Source: Bdellovibrionaceae bacterium UBA2316 (GTDB lineage: Bacteria > Bdellovibrionota > Bdellovibrionia > Bdellovibrionales > Bdellovibrionaceae). From it: a stretch of 64,000 nucleotides of DNA. The notes below the pieces were generated by a model. It was not told the DNA's origin. It did not search any database and was given only the letters and a program-made list of their open reading frames with translations. The translations under genes were made by a program, and so were the position numbers. The stretch's first letter is position 1. The number at the start of each line of letters is the position of its first letter. Shown here in pieces: positions 54,483 through 63,920 of the stretch. The DNA lies in assembly GCA_002345205.1 (NCBI GenBank), contig DDVI01000053.1, positions 1 to 64,000 on the forward strand. The letters run 5' to 3'.

Positions 54483-55388
54483 ATGGAATTTGGGAAAATC
54501 GTAGACTTAAATCGTATAGAAAAAATGCAATGGGTACTTCCGTCAGAAGACCCATTGACTCGACCATTCCTAAATGCTCAAGCTAATTCAGAAAATAATA
54601 AAACAAAATTTTATATCGGCGCGCCCGCGTGGAATCATAAAGAATGGATTGGAAGAATCTATCCACCTAAAACACCACAATCCGAATTCCTATTTCACTA
54701 CTCAAGAAACTTTAATTGCATAGAGCTCAACACCACTCACTATCGTATTCCAAATCCTGAAAACGTAAAGGCGTGGGTAAAAAAGGTGCCAGGCTCTTTT
54801 TTATTCCTCCCTAAAATCCCGCAGTCCATTTCCCATGATCAAGGTGGTTTGCGTGACACGGCGCTTTTGGGGAATTGGCTTAAGGCGATTGACCTGTTTG
54901 GATCTAACTTAGGTCCCTGTTTTTTGCAATTACCGCCGACGTTTAGCTATGCGTACAAGTTAGAATTATTTCATTTCTTAAAATCATGGCCCGATACGTA
55001 CGAATTAACATTAGAACTTCGTCACCCGAGTTGGTTTAGGGACGGTCATGTATTGCCACCGTTAGTTGAGTATTTGCAAGGTCGTGATATTGGCTTGGTG
55101 ATTACAGATGTAGCGGGTCGTCGCGATGTTTTGCATACGTCCATCAGCGCGCCGTTTTCTATGTTAAGGTTTATTGGAAATAGTTTGCACAGCAGTGATT
55201 TTGATCGCGCAAAAATGTGGTCGGAAAAAATCAATATATGGCAGTCGCAAGGGTTGAAACAGTTTTTCTTTATCGTGCATCAACCAGATGATATCAAGAC
55301 GCCAGAAATGACCGATTGGGTAATCGATGATCTAAATGCGGTTTGTGGAGCGGGACTTGCGCCTTTGGCGCGACCGCTATTAATGTGA
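54483..55388 (+). CDS. DUF72 (YecE-like) protein
   Basis: A 301-residue protein; the DUF72 TIM-barrel is recognised by YIGAPAWNHKEWIGRIYP, FNCIELNTTHYRIP, FLFLPKIPQSISHD and LELRHPSWF. The biochemical role is unknown. The segment at 54784-54796 contains AAGGTGCCAGG, read as KVPG, as also seen at the MFS gene end. ATG start without strong ribosome site. It stands alone. Confidence 0.88.
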   Translation: MEFGKIVDLNRIEKMQWVLPSEDPLTRPFLNAQANSENNKTKFYIGAPAWNHKEWIGRIYPPKTPQSEFLFHYSRNFNCIELNTTHYRIPNPENVKAWVKKVPGSFLFLPKIPQSISHDQGGLRDTALLGNWLKAIDLFGSNLGPCFLQLPPTFSYAYKLELFHFLKSWPDTYELTLELRHPSWFRDGHVLPPLVEYLQGRDIGLVITDVAGRRDVLHTSISAPFSMLRFIGNSLHSSDFDRAKMWSEKINIWQSQGLKQFFFIVHQPDDIKTPEMTDWVIDDLNAVCGAGLAPLARPLLM

Positions 55389-55496
55389 GTCGCTGCGTGT
55401 TGGGATAAATCTTATGGGCATGAATTGGGTCACTGTATCCAATCCATCAGAAAAAAATAGCGTATTTGTAGAACGTACTTTACAATTTAATTATAG

Positions 55497-56450
55497 ATGC
55501 AATTGCCATCAAATTTATCAGTACGCGAATTTGATCAAAGTTTTCGCTTAAAGCCAGAGCTCTGGCGGTCGGCTGTTATTGAATGTTGTGATAAGCATGG
55601 CATTGTGAGTGAAGATTTTGTTGCGTATAGTGAGGGAACAAACCTAGTTGCCTCGGTCAATAGCTCCCATATCATAAAAATATTTCCGCCATTTTTAAAA
55701 CATCAGTGGGACAGTGAACATCGCGTTTTACGTCACTTGAAGGGGAAAATTACAATCGATATTCCAGATTTAGTGGCAGATGGAAAGCGTTCCGATGGTT
55801 GGCATTATGTGATTGTAACCAAACTTGAAGGCATCACCTTTGAGGGCGTATGGCATCAATTTTCGCTATCGGAAAAGCGGAAAATTTTAAAGCAGGTTGG
55901 GCAGATCATGAAATCCGTTCATCAGGTTGAGGTTGGTGAGTTAAAATCTCTTCAGCCGGATTGGTCGTTATTTCTTAAAGCGCAGAAAGAAAATGCAATC
56001 GAGCGCCATCGTCGATTGAATATGCCGACTTGGTTTTTGAATGAGCTGCCAGCCTATATGGCTAAATATCAAGATCTTATTCCAACTAAATTTAGGTCTG
56101 TTATATTAACCGGTGAGTATACACCTTTCAATATGATGACGGATGTAATAAAAAATAGTGTGGTTACAGGAATGATCGATTTTGGTGATGCGATGATCGG
56201 GTACAATGAATACGATTTGTTGGGACCAAGTTTATTTCTAGCAGAGGGTAATCCAGAGCTTATCTATGCTTTGTTTGAAGGCTATGGATTGTCGTCAAAG
56301 CAAATTGATGATGAACTTCGTCATCGCTTAATGGTTTTAACGGTATTGCATCGTTACAGTAATTTGGATGTTCAACTACGCATTCCCGAATGGGAAAAAC
56401 GCGTTCATAGTATTGTAGATCTGGAAAAAATTATTTGGCCCAAGATGTAG
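55497..56450 (+). CDS. APH-fold kinase with Glu at the catalytic Asp position
   Basis: A 317-residue protein with the aminoglycoside-phosphotransferase/choline-kinase fold: nucleotide-binding lobe (VASVNSSHIIKIF, HYVIVTKLEGITF), then ILTGEYTPFNMM (Glu207, Asn212) and GMIDFGDAMIG (Asp228, metal ligand). In typical APH enzymes the first box is HGDxxxxN; here Glu replaces the catalytic Asp. The small-molecule target is unknown. Its stop codon lies in a hairpin shared with the convergent HbpS gene. Confidence 0.8.
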   Translation: MQLPSNLSVREFDQSFRLKPELWRSAVIECCDKHGIVSEDFVAYSEGTNLVASVNSSHIIKIFPPFLKHQWDSEHRVLRHLKGKITIDIPDLVADGKRSDGWHYVIVTKLEGITFEGVWHQFSLSEKRKILKQVGQIMKSVHQVEVGELKSLQPDWSLFLKAQKENAIERHRRLNMPTWFLNELPAYMAKYQDLIPTKFRSVILTGEYTPFNMMTDVIKNSVVTGMIDFGDAMIGYNEYDLLGPSLFLAEGNPELIYALFEGYGLSSKQIDDELRHRLMVLTVLHRYSNLDVQLRIPEWEKRVHSIVDLEKIIWPKM

Positions 56451-56469
56451 TTTCAAAACTACATCTTGG
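56440..56469. terminator. Convergent-gene terminator hairpin
   Basis: CCAAGATGTAGTTT (56440-56453) pairs with AAACTACATCTTGG (56456-56469), 14 bp, including the stop codon of the kinase gene. A T-rich tail follows on the plus strand and an AT stretch on the minus. Confidence 0.6.
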
Positions 56470-56478
56470 AGTTCTCGT

Positions 56479-57219
56479 TTACTTAGTTACTTTTTTAGCC
56501 GCAGTCAATTTCGCCGCAATGTCTTTTTCTTTACCTGCACATACTACGTGGCCGAAACCGCCAGCGCTTTTGCCGTTAGTAACGTCATAGATAATTTGAT
56601 CATCTTTAGAAGCGCTTACGCCGGCAGGAACATAGTCTAGGTTTAAAGAGGCGCGCGTTTTCCAAGCGATATTGTGATCAGCACAAGATGAATCGCCGCT
56701 AACGCCCAAACCGCCAACGATTTCACCTTTGGTATTGTACAATGCCAAACCACCGCCGAATACGTTCACGCCGCCGATACGTTCGCCTACCATGGGGTCA
56801 TTTTTAGATCCGAATTTTTTAGCGTCGCCTTTGTAGGCTACTTTTGTGTCGACTGGATTGCTTTCTTGTAAACCAAATAAACTGCCGCCCGGTTGTACAG
56901 CAGAATACAAGTTTGCAGTTGATAAAGCCAAGCCCGGCAAGCTGAACGCATTCGCTGTGTTTGCTTTTTGAGCTGAAATCACTCGGCTTCCTGGCCATTG
57001 TGCGCCTTTGTTTTCGCCGGTCATTGCGACTGCGCAAACCGTTCCACTGCGATCAACGATTGTGCCCCACATTTCTAAATTGAAACCGCCATTGTCTGTT
57101 TTACGCGCCTCTGTCAATGCTTTACGTAAATCTTCATGTGATGGCAGACCTTCGCATGTTTTAGCTTGGGCATAGAGGGATGCGACTAAAAACGCTAATA
57201 TAGTTATTACTTTAGACAT
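56479..57219 (-). CDS. Exported GlcG/HbpS-like haem-binding protein
   Basis: About 246 residues after choosing the ATG at 57219 (AAGGAG nine bases upstream; a longer frame is rejected because it runs through the operator region). Signal peptide ends AQA. The GlcG/HbpS (DUF336) fold is shown by GTVCAVAMTG, AKANTANAFS-like QKANTANAF, GGLALYNTKGEIVGGLGVSGDSSCADH. Relatives bind haem or take part in oxidative-stress sensing. It is divergent from marR with twin operators between them. Confidence 0.82.
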   Translation of the reverse strand: MSKVITILAFLVASLYAQAKTCEGLPSHEDLRKALTEARKTDNGGFNLEMWGTIVDRSGTVCAVAMTGENKGAQWPGSRVISAQKANTANAFSLPGLALSTANLYSAVQPGGSLFGLQESNPVDTKVAYKGDAKKFGSKNDPMVGERIGGVNVFGGGLALYNTKGEIVGGLGVSGDSSCADHNIAWKTRASLNLDYVPAGVSASKDDQIIYDVTNGKSAGGFGHVVCAGKEKDIAAKLTAAKKVTK

Positions 57220-57297
57220 ATTTTTATTCTCCTTGTTGAATAAATAGTGTTTTGTTTCGTTTGTTTTGCCAAGATAGACAAAGAATAAGAATTCTAC

Positions 57298-57336
57298 GTT
57301 ATCAGCATGCTGATAACATGACATCAGCATGCTGAT
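57298..57336. promoter_or_regulatory. Twin palindromic operators of the MarR regulator
   Basis: The 14-bp palindrome ATCAGCATGCTGAT occurs at 57301-57314 and 57323-57336. The first is extended to a 20-bp palindrome (57298-57317). Centres are 22 bp apart, two helical turns, so dimers could bind the same face. They lie between the divergent HbpS-like and MarR genes and just before the MarR ribosome site. Confidence 0.75.
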
Positions 57337-57352
57337 AATTCAAGGAGAAAAC

Positions 57353-57757
57353 TTGAGATTTGAAGAAACTTTAGGAATTAGTGCGCTTTTGGGTCAGGTG
57401 GAGCATCAGTTAAGTCAAAAAATTGAGCAATCGATCCGCCATTTTGGAATTACCTTGCCTCAGTATTCGACCTTGTCGGCGATTGAAGCGAATCAAAATT
57501 TAACAAATGCCGACTTGGCTCGTAAGTGTTTTGTCGCCCCTCAGACTATGAATCGAATCCTGCAGAATTTGTTGAAAATGAATTTGGTTAAAAAGAACAA
57601 AAATGTTTTCTCGCTAACAGCAAAATCAGAAAAACTAGTCTGTGATGCTCATATCATCGTAAATGCCATCGAAGTTCAATTGACTAAAAGTCTGAACAAA
57701 AGAGAATTCGCAGAGTTTCAAAAAACGCTAGAAGGATTTATTCGCAATTTAGAATAG
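57353..57757 (+). CDS. MarR-family transcriptional regulator
   Basis: About 134 residues with the winged-helix layout of MarR: helix 1 (ISALLGQVEHQLSQKIEQSI), FGITLPQYSTLSAI, recognition helix APQTMNRILQNLLKMNLVKK, wing and C-terminal helices. TTG at 57353 with AAGGAGAAAAC upstream is the likely start; the ATG at 57329 lies inside the operator. It probably represses itself and the HbpS-like gene through the twin palindromes. Confidence 0.85.
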   Translation: MRFEETLGISALLGQVEHQLSQKIEQSIRHFGITLPQYSTLSAIEANQNLTNADLARKCFVAPQTMNRILQNLLKMNLVKKNKNVFSLTAKSEKLVCDAHIIVNAIEVQLTKSLNKREFAEFQKTLEGFIRNLE

Positions 57758-57874
57758 CTCAAATTAGTGTATTGGGCACGTGCCAGACTTATTCGACCAT
57801 TCAACTTCGAGTATGGCTTCGATGGTATGAGCCTATTCGTAACCTAGGCTTTAAAATCTATGCCAAAAATAAAA

Positions 57875-57907
57875 AAAGCGAGACTGTTTTTAAACATATC
57901 TCGCTTT
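57875..57907 (-). terminator. Terminator of the minus-strand exported protein
   Basis: AAAGCGAGA (57875-57883) and TCTCGCTTT (57899-57907) form a 9-bp stem; on the minus strand it is followed by a run of seven T and more T-rich sequence. It lies 27 bases after the stop codon at 57934. Confidence 0.75.
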
Positions 57908-57933
57908 TGAAGCTAGAAATTAAAATTTAAATA

Positions 57934-58422
57934 TTAGAACAAATTACTTGGGTATTCCCAGTATTCATTTCCACGTTCAGGGAAGTCATAATCACCGCGT
58001 GAATCCGTTTCGTTTTGAAATTCTTTTTCATGAAGTTCAAAGTAGCCTTTAGTGTTGTAATTAGCTACGGAACTATTGTCGCCGCCACCGATTTTACCCG
58101 CGCAACGAGCCTGTTTGTTTTTAACTTGGCAAAGTTCATAGAAAGATAATGAAATCCATTGATTGAATTTACAGTTACCAGATGCTGAACAGTCGAATTC
58201 TGCAGAGCCCACTTCAAATACGTGTAAGCCCCATTGTGCGATCATTTTAACGTAAGCTTTATGTTGTACACCTGATTTTTTAACTTTGTATTTAGGGCTT
58301 GTGTAGATAACTTTGTGTTGCATTACGCCCACTTTAGATACCTTTTGAAGCTTCAGGTTATTTGCTAAAGAAACACCCGCGACTAAAAGACATGCCGATG
58401 CTAATTTGATAATTGAATTCAT
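57934..58422 (-). CDS. Small exported protein of unknown function
   Basis: About 162 residues with a signal peptide (MNSIIKLASACLLVAGVSLA). The mature part has four Cys in two pairs (CSASGNC, CQVKNKQARC), many basic residues at the start and an acidic, aromatic C-terminus. I do not recognise a family. GAGGTGAGA precedes the ATG at 58422. Confidence 0.75.
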   Translation of the reverse strand: MNSIIKLASACLLVAGVSLANNLKLQKVSKVGVMQHKVIYTSPKYKVKKSGVQHKAYVKMIAQWGLHVFEVGSAEFDCSASGNCKFNQWISLSFYELCQVKNKQARCAGKIGGGDNSSVANYNTKGYFELHEKEFQNETDSRGDYDFPERGNEYWEYPSNLF

Positions 58423-58522
58423 TCTCACCTCGAAGCCTTGTCTATAGCGAAAATGAAAATGCGAGGCTAGGTTTTAGACCTCGACTGAATTTTTTTCATA
58501 TAAAATTGATTTAAACGGGCCT

Positions 58523-59962
58523 TTATTCTTTCGGCGCTTCGATGCTTAGTGGACGCGTTGTTTTTTCGATAGGCTCAATAACGTCCATATCGTCATTGCC
58601 ATCAATAGATTTTAAATCTTTAAATCGACGAGCTGACACCAAAACGCGTGTTTCGTAGCTAGCTACGGTTTTGTTATAACTATCAACTGATGAGCTCAGC
58701 TGGTTACCTAGTTTTTCAAAGTGGCCACGCATGTCTAATAAGCGTTTATACAATTCCTTGCCCAGTTGACTGATATGAGTCGCATTTTCCGTTAGTGCGG
58801 CCTGTTTCCATCCATAAGAAACTGCTTTAAGTAAGGCAATCAGCGTTGTTGGTGTGGCTAGGATCACTTTTTCAGTTACGCCCTCTTCAATCAGTAAAGG
58901 CGAAACTTCTAATGCAGAACTAAAGAAGCTCTCACCAGGCAAAAATAGAACCACAAATTCGGGAGATTCTTCAAATTGTTCCCAATAAGATTTACGGCTG
59001 AGTTCAGTGATACGTGTACGAATGTGATTTGCGTGTTGAAGAAGGAGTTCTTTTTTTAATGTTTCGTCTTCCGTTTGTGCAGCTTCAAGGTAGGCGTGCA
59101 GTACAGCTTTAGAATCGACAATGATTGATTTCTTGCCGGGCAGACGTACCGTCATGTCGGGACGTAATTTGCCTTCTTCCGTATCCACAGATTCTTGCTG
59201 AACGAAATCGCAGTGTTCTATCATGCCCGCGATTTCAACCACGCGTTTTAGCTGCAATTCGCCCCAGCGGCCGCGAACATGCGGTGTGCGCAAGGCTTTG
59301 ACTAAGTTTGCCGTTTCAGTGCGCAATTTTTCTTGGGACTCTTTAAGGAAGTTAAAATGCGAGAACAGGTTAGTGAAGGATTCGATACGATTTTTTTCCA
59401 GCTCGCCAATTTTAGTTTCAAACTTAGCTAGAGTTTCATAAATAGGGTTTACTGTTTCTTTGATTTCGATGCGACGGTGATCTAGTTCTTTTAAGTTAGT
59501 TTGATTCAATGTTTCGAAACTAGATTTGGCTAGATTTAAAAACGATGAGCTATTTTGGTTCAAAGAATCTAAGGATAAGCTTTTAAAGTTCTCTAAAAGT
59601 TTATCCTTAGCGGACTCAACGAAGGCGAGTTGTTCGTTAAAATGCTTTTTAGTTTGTTCGATTTCAGTTTCTAATTTACTGCGGGCTTCGGTAAGGCCGA
59701 TGATTTTACTTTGTTGTTGTGAAAGTTCAGACTTCAGTTCAGAGTTTTGTAGACGCAGTTCTTTGTTCTCGTTTTCAAGAACCTTAACTTGAGAATGGGA
59801 TTCTTGATGACCGAGCTGTGCTTTGAGATCATTTTCTTTTTGAAGTTGTAGAATGCTATTTTTATGATCAGCGACAGCTTTTTTCCAAAGATATAGGAAA
59901 AAAAGTACAGAAACTGCCAATAAGCCAAGCAGAACCAGTAAAACAGAATCAAAAACGGACAT
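58523..59962 (-). CDS. rmuC: RmuC-type DNA recombination protein
   Basis: About 479 residues: an N-terminal membrane helix (VLLVLLGLLAVSVLFFLYLW), a coiled coil to about 190, and the RmuC nuclease-like domain with LRTPHVRGRWGELQLKRVVE, RPDMTVRLPGKKSIIVDSK and VVLFLPGESFFSSAL. RmuC limits inversions and short-repeat recombination. GAGGTGATT before the ATG at 59962 decides the start. It stands just left of the initiator tRNA. Confidence 0.93.
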   Translation of the reverse strand: MSVFDSVLLVLLGLLAVSVLFFLYLWKKAVADHKNSILQLQKENDLKAQLGHQESHSQVKVLENENKELRLQNSELKSELSQQQSKIIGLTEARSKLETEIEQTKKHFNEQLAFVESAKDKLLENFKSLSLDSLNQNSSSFLNLAKSSFETLNQTNLKELDHRRIEIKETVNPIYETLAKFETKIGELEKNRIESFTNLFSHFNFLKESQEKLRTETANLVKALRTPHVRGRWGELQLKRVVEIAGMIEHCDFVQQESVDTEEGKLRPDMTVRLPGKKSIIVDSKAVLHAYLEAAQTEDETLKKELLLQHANHIRTRITELSRKSYWEQFEESPEFVVLFLPGESFFSSALEVSPLLIEEGVTEKVILATPTTLIALLKAVSYGWKQAALTENATHISQLGKELYKRLLDMRGHFEKLGNQLSSSVDSYNKTVASYETRVLVSARRFKDLKSIDGNDDMDVIEPIEKTTRPLSIEAPKE

Positions 59963-60101
59963 AATCACCTCAGGGAGTGGATTCAATATAGTCTATTTCA
60001 TCCAGTTTTTCGATAATTTAAAGGTTTTTTTCTTTGTTAGCCGCCAGGATTATAAAGCTTGACTTTAATTCCATAGAAGCGCAAGGTGAGTACACATTTA
60101 T

Positions 60102-60178
<77 letters not shown>

Positions 60179-60290
60179 TTCTAACTTATTAAAATCACAA
60201 CCAAATTTATTACTCACTTCTTCTTCACTTGTTTCGTATTCTTCAGTTTTCGTCCACATTTCGTCCACCATAATCAGAAACTATCCGAAA

Positions 60291-60668
60291 TCAATCGTCA
60301 TTAACGATTTGTAAGTTTCGATTATTCTTTTCCGACTTCGGTAGAATTGAAAAATTCATGGCCACTTTTTCGATCGCTCCACTTACTAAATGAACGTAGT
60401 TCATAGTGGTGGAAATATCTTTATGACCGCAAATTTCTTTAACCGTTTTCAAATCAACTCCGTTTGCGATCATTAGAGTCGTAGCAGTGTGCCTGAAGTC
60501 GTGAAACCTAATTACACGGCCGCCCCAACGTTTAATATCTTTCGCAAAAATTCGGTTTTTGAAATGATCATGATCAAATGGGTTTCCTTTTTTATTCCTA
60601 AAAATAGTTTCATGCGATTCGATTCTATTTTTTAGAACCAACCCAGATCGGTGGATAAGCCGAGTCAA
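60291..60668 (-). pseudogene. Integrase, C-terminal half, cut off by an insertion
   Basis: About 125 residues with the tyrosine recombinase boxes FHDFRHTATTLMI (HxxR), CGHKDISTTMNYVH (His and Tyr nucleophile). It lacks the first catalytic Arg, which is in the fragment at 62649-63485. The frame begins at TTG 60668 after an in-frame TAA three codons further up. The two halves lie on the same strand with an IS1380-type transposase gene between them. It is immediately downstream of the initiator tRNA, as expected for a tRNA-directed integrase. Confidence 0.8.
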
Positions 60669-60960
60669 ACCTATCCGTTTTTAAAATTGTAATTTGAAAA
60701 ATATTTTTCTATCCATGATTTTCGTTTTTTGAAAATCAGGAGGCCTGCTCATGCCTAAAATTTGAGTTGTTACCTCGAAGATGAGTGGACTTACAGGCGG
60801 AGTGCTCACCGTCAGGTCCGCGCGAGTGGTGTTGAGACAATAGAGTCCACTAAACTCCTTGGAGTGGTTGTGTTGGTTAAAGCTTTTCGTGAGTTCAAAT
60901 CCTTTTCCACCAAATTTCAAAAAACATGTTTTTCTAATCCATGCCATTGTTATTTGATTT
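60669..60960 (+). other. Non-coding stretch with a tmRNA/tRNA 3'-end-like segment
   Basis: No convincing gene. The segment at 60847-60912 contains nested stems (CCACT with AGTGG; ACTCC with GGAGT), then GTTCAAATCC at 60893-60902 and TTTTCCACCA ending 60912, which resembles the T loop and CCA end of a tRNA or tmRNA. The same 11 bases (GTTCAAATCCT) occur in the initiator tRNA at 60155-60165. The T stem does not pair well, so at best a decayed or attachment-site fragment. Confidence 0.35.
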
Positions 60961-62600
60961 TCAAGGATCGACTATGATCCTCGGTCTTACTTCTACGCCG
61001 AGGAAAACTGTTGGGAAGATATTCTCGAGTTCAATCCCAATCTCTCTCTTAAGTTTTGCACCCCCTTGTAGTGAAATTCCATTATTTTTAGAAATGTTTG
61101 CCGAGCGTGATGAATAGTTTTTCCGGGAATAAATATAAAATGCTTTCTGAGCTTCTTTGAAAAATGCGGCTTTTCGGGCTTAGTCATTATCGCAACCCAT
61201 CTTAAAATATTATGCGCCACCATCGCAAGTAGTCCGTAAGCGTAGTTAGCATTTAATTTTAAACAGGGAAAGTGTTTTAAGTCATAGCCGTACTTTTCTT
61301 CTTTAATAAAGTTCTCGCTGTTACCACGCTTTTGATGGTGGAGATACACCTCTTGAATGGAATATCTTTTTAATTTTTCACTAGTGTTCGAGTTTTCCAC
61401 AAGTTTTTCTGTGGATAAGTCTAAGGGGAAATTCGTAACGATCGCGTAGTAATCCCAGGGATCTTCATGTTTAAAGCCCTCATCATGAAACAACGAAGAT
61501 TGACGTCCTTTTTTCTCAAGCTCTATCTCGCGATCTTTGTTCCACGTTCTTTTTACTAGAATCGGAAACACTAATTTAGATTCTTCTTTTTCAGACCACT
61601 TGGGTGTCCAGTGCATGCGAGTTATTTCGATTTTTGGAAGCTCCACATTCTTGGCCGCTGCTTTTTCTAATTCTTCCTTTGAATAGACCCATTCGCTCCA
61701 GCTTACGCCGGTTGTTTCTAATACTTCTTTCCAGTTCGTTGTCCCGTCATGGGCGGTAATGGTGAATAAAACTCCTAGTTCTACGAGGATTTTAATAACG
61801 TCTTGCTTGCAGTACGCGCTATCGGCTCTGAAGAAATCATTGAATTTAAACTTACGCTCTACTTGGGTTTTCCCGTCAGTAAATGATTGCCGAATAAGTG
61901 AGTCCGCATCCACACCTGACTTGGTGTTTCCAGGACGCAGCTGAAATCCATGACAGAGGCCAATCTGGTTAAAACTCACCTGAGAGTCTAAACACCATTC
62001 GTTTTTGTAGTTAAATGCTAAGCCTTCCATTTTTTCGCCATGCTGCTCATGACTTGTGGAATCCACATCGATGATTAGTTTCTTTGGTTTAAACTTCTCT
62101 GGTAACTGATCTTGCATTTGTTTAAAAATATGGCGCGACATTAAATTTAAAAACTGGTTTAGTTTTTCTAAATGTTCAGGTTCAAAGTCTCTTAAAAAAT
62201 CCCCATGTGTGCGGGCGGCAGCGGTTTTACTGCCAAAAAGTTCCCCTAACTTGGGATCGTTTCTAAAATGATCTAGATCCTCCAAACAATCATAACCATA
62301 TAAAAACGAGGCCATAATTGTTAGTGCCATCTGGTAGCTGCCCACAGATCGATGAGATGTGCGCTCGGGCAAGCAGGCCATAAACTTCTCTTTTAAAGGA
62401 GAGCTATCAAAGAGCTCAATCAATGTCCCTAAGCCCGCCGCCATCGTGAGTTTATCTTTGGTTTTTGATAGTTTTAATGTTTTTAGCTCATCCCGACGCA
62501 TGGCCATCTTAGTGCCTCCCAGCGAAATGTAGTCTCAATAACAAAAAACCTATTGGTCGTCATTTGCAGAAATACTGCAGAATTTTCATTCACCCAATGG
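60913..62600 (-). mobile_element. IS1380-type insertion sequence inside the integrase gene
   Basis: The anchor is the 504-residue transposase at 60993-62507. Outer limits are approximate: no convincing inverted repeat or target duplication could be read. TTGTTATT(T)GA-like matches near both ends are the best candidates. Confidence 0.55.
60993..62507 (-). CDS. IS1380-family transposase
   Basis: A 504-residue DDE transposase. IIDVDSTSHEQHG with FNYKNEWCLD, GFQLRPGNTKSG, FRADSAYC and the later HHQKRGNSENFIKEEKYGYD give the IS1380 pattern of acidic residues and the Y-(x)-R-like helix. The length is full for the family. GGGAGG eight bases before the ATG supports the start. It appears intact, so insertion may be recent. 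Confidence 0.88.
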   Translation of the reverse strand: MAMRRDELKTLKLSKTKDKLTMAAGLGTLIELFDSSPLKEKFMACLPERTSHRSVGSYQMALTIMASFLYGYDCLEDLDHFRNDPKLGELFGSKTAAARTHGDFLRDFEPEHLEKLNQFLNLMSRHIFKQMQDQLPEKFKPKKLIIDVDSTSHEQHGEKMEGLAFNYKNEWCLDSQVSFNQIGLCHGFQLRPGNTKSGVDADSLIRQSFTDGKTQVERKFKFNDFFRADSAYCKQDVIKILVELGVLFTITAHDGTTNWKEVLETTGVSWSEWVYSKEELEKAAAKNVELPKIEITRMHWTPKWSEKEESKLVFPILVKRTWNKDREIELEKKGRQSSLFHDEGFKHEDPWDYYAIVTNFPLDLSTEKLVENSNTSEKLKRYSIQEVYLHHQKRGNSENFIKEEKYGYDLKHFPCLKLNANYAYGLLAMVAHNILRWVAIMTKPEKPHFSKKLRKHFIFIPGKTIHHARQTFLKIMEFHYKGVQNLRERLGLNSRISSQQFSSA

Positions 62601-62648
62601 GTGATAGGCATCGGTGAAAACTGCTCAGATAAATCATTAACTTAGAAT

Positions 62649-63485
62649 TTAATTCATCAATTTATTTGCGGATCCAGGAACCAACTGTTTGATTTCATCT
62701 AACAAAGCAGCATTGCATGGTACAGCTCTGGGCTTACGCCCTTTGGTTGGCCCAAACTCTCGACTAACTCTATTGAACTGTCGTTTAATTATTATGGAGT
62801 GTTGAGCTTCAGCAAAGTCGCTGGGTCTTAGCGCCCATATTTCGCCGGCTCTTAATCCGGTGTTTAGAGCAAGTAAGTAAACTGCATAGATCCACCTATT
62901 TGGTTTATCAATCGGGTACCAGTCGTTTGCCATTTTTAAGAACGCGCTAGCCTCGTCTTGATCCCAAAACTCCATTTCCTTCGAATTGTTTTTTAGTTTC
63001 CTAAACCCCAAAGTCGGATTGAACGGAATTCTGCGGTGCTTGGCCGAGTGGTTCAAAATCGCTGTTACAACTTCGGTCTTTCGATTTACAGTTGCTGGCT
63101 TTGCTCCCTTTTTCAGCTCACCTTGTTGATACCGAGTTAGAAATTCGGGAGTTATATGATCTACCGCAAGATTCTTAAACTGAGTTGTAAATTCTTTGAC
63201 TGTCGCTTTTGATTTTACTAAGTGGCCAGGCGAGAATCTTGTCTCTGCATCTATAAGCCAGTAGTCAGCTTCATCTTTAAAATAGCGATTTTCAAAAGAA
63301 ACTGCCAGGAACGGATTTCTAGCAAAGTCCGATTTTTTTTTCTCGAACTCCAGAAGCCATTCCTCAGCTTCAACTTTTTTATCGAATCTTCTGCATGTTC
63401 GTTTTGATCCACGACCATTTTCGTAGACGCGAACTTCCCATTTAAAATCTCCAGAACCCTTATTTTTAACTTTCTGAATTGACAT
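62649..63485 (-). pseudogene. Integrase, N-terminal part, cut off by an insertion
   Basis: About 278 residues beginning at the ATG preceded by AAAGGAGTCTTTT (63485). It has an AP2-like arm-binding start (SIQKVKNKGSGDFKWEVRVY), the core-binding domain, and LALNTGLRAGEIWALRPSDF with the first catalytic Arg. It ends after LVPGSANKLMN, where homology to the family stops, and the remaining catalytic boxes are at 60291-60668. Together the pieces make an integrase of about 390 residues. Confidence 0.82.
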
Positions 63486-63508
63486 AAAAGACTCCTTTCG
63501 TCGCAAAA

Positions 63509-63751
63509 CTATCGGTTTTGCGAAATGATCCAGTCTCTTAGAATGTCAGTTCGGAGAAGAAGCTTTCGGTTAAACTTCACAAAAAGCCCGGTTGGAACTT
63601 TCCGCGCAATTGGACGATGTTTCCAACCGTAAATTGTTTTTACGGAAATTCCTAACATTTGGCAGACTTCTGGTGGAGTGAGTAATCCTTTTTTATTATC
63701 AAAGATCGAGTAAAATCCTGAGCTTGTCTCAGTTGCTTGTGCGTTTAGCAT
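63509..63751 (-). CDS. Excisionase-like helix-turn-helix protein
   Basis: An 80-residue protein with LLTPPEVCQMLGISVKTIYGWKHRPIARKVP, the MerR-like HTH_17 motif of AlpA/Xis proteins. It lies 23 bases upstream of the integrase on the same strand, the usual place for an excisionase. AAAGGATGTTAT precedes the ATG. Confidence 0.85.
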   Translation of the reverse strand: MLNAQATETSSGFYSIFDNKKGLLTPPEVCQMLGISVKTIYGWKHRPIARKVPTGLFVKFNRKLLLRTDILRDWIISQNR

Positions 63752-63920
63752 ATAACATCCTTTCTTTATTTTAAAAGTTTATTTGGCCTTCGGGGCGACG
63801 TGGCCGAAAATTTAATTGTTTCTAATTTCGCCCTTTAGGAGCTTTCCAATTGTCCTGTTTTTTCTCGGGTGGGATAGAAATTGCAAAATTAGTGTGTAGT
63901 AAACCTAGGGGGGAATACAC

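Noticed and set aside
60681..60947. 88-codon minus-strand frame between integrase half and IS
   Set aside because: No family resemblance or ribosome site; it reads through structured, tRNA-like sequence.
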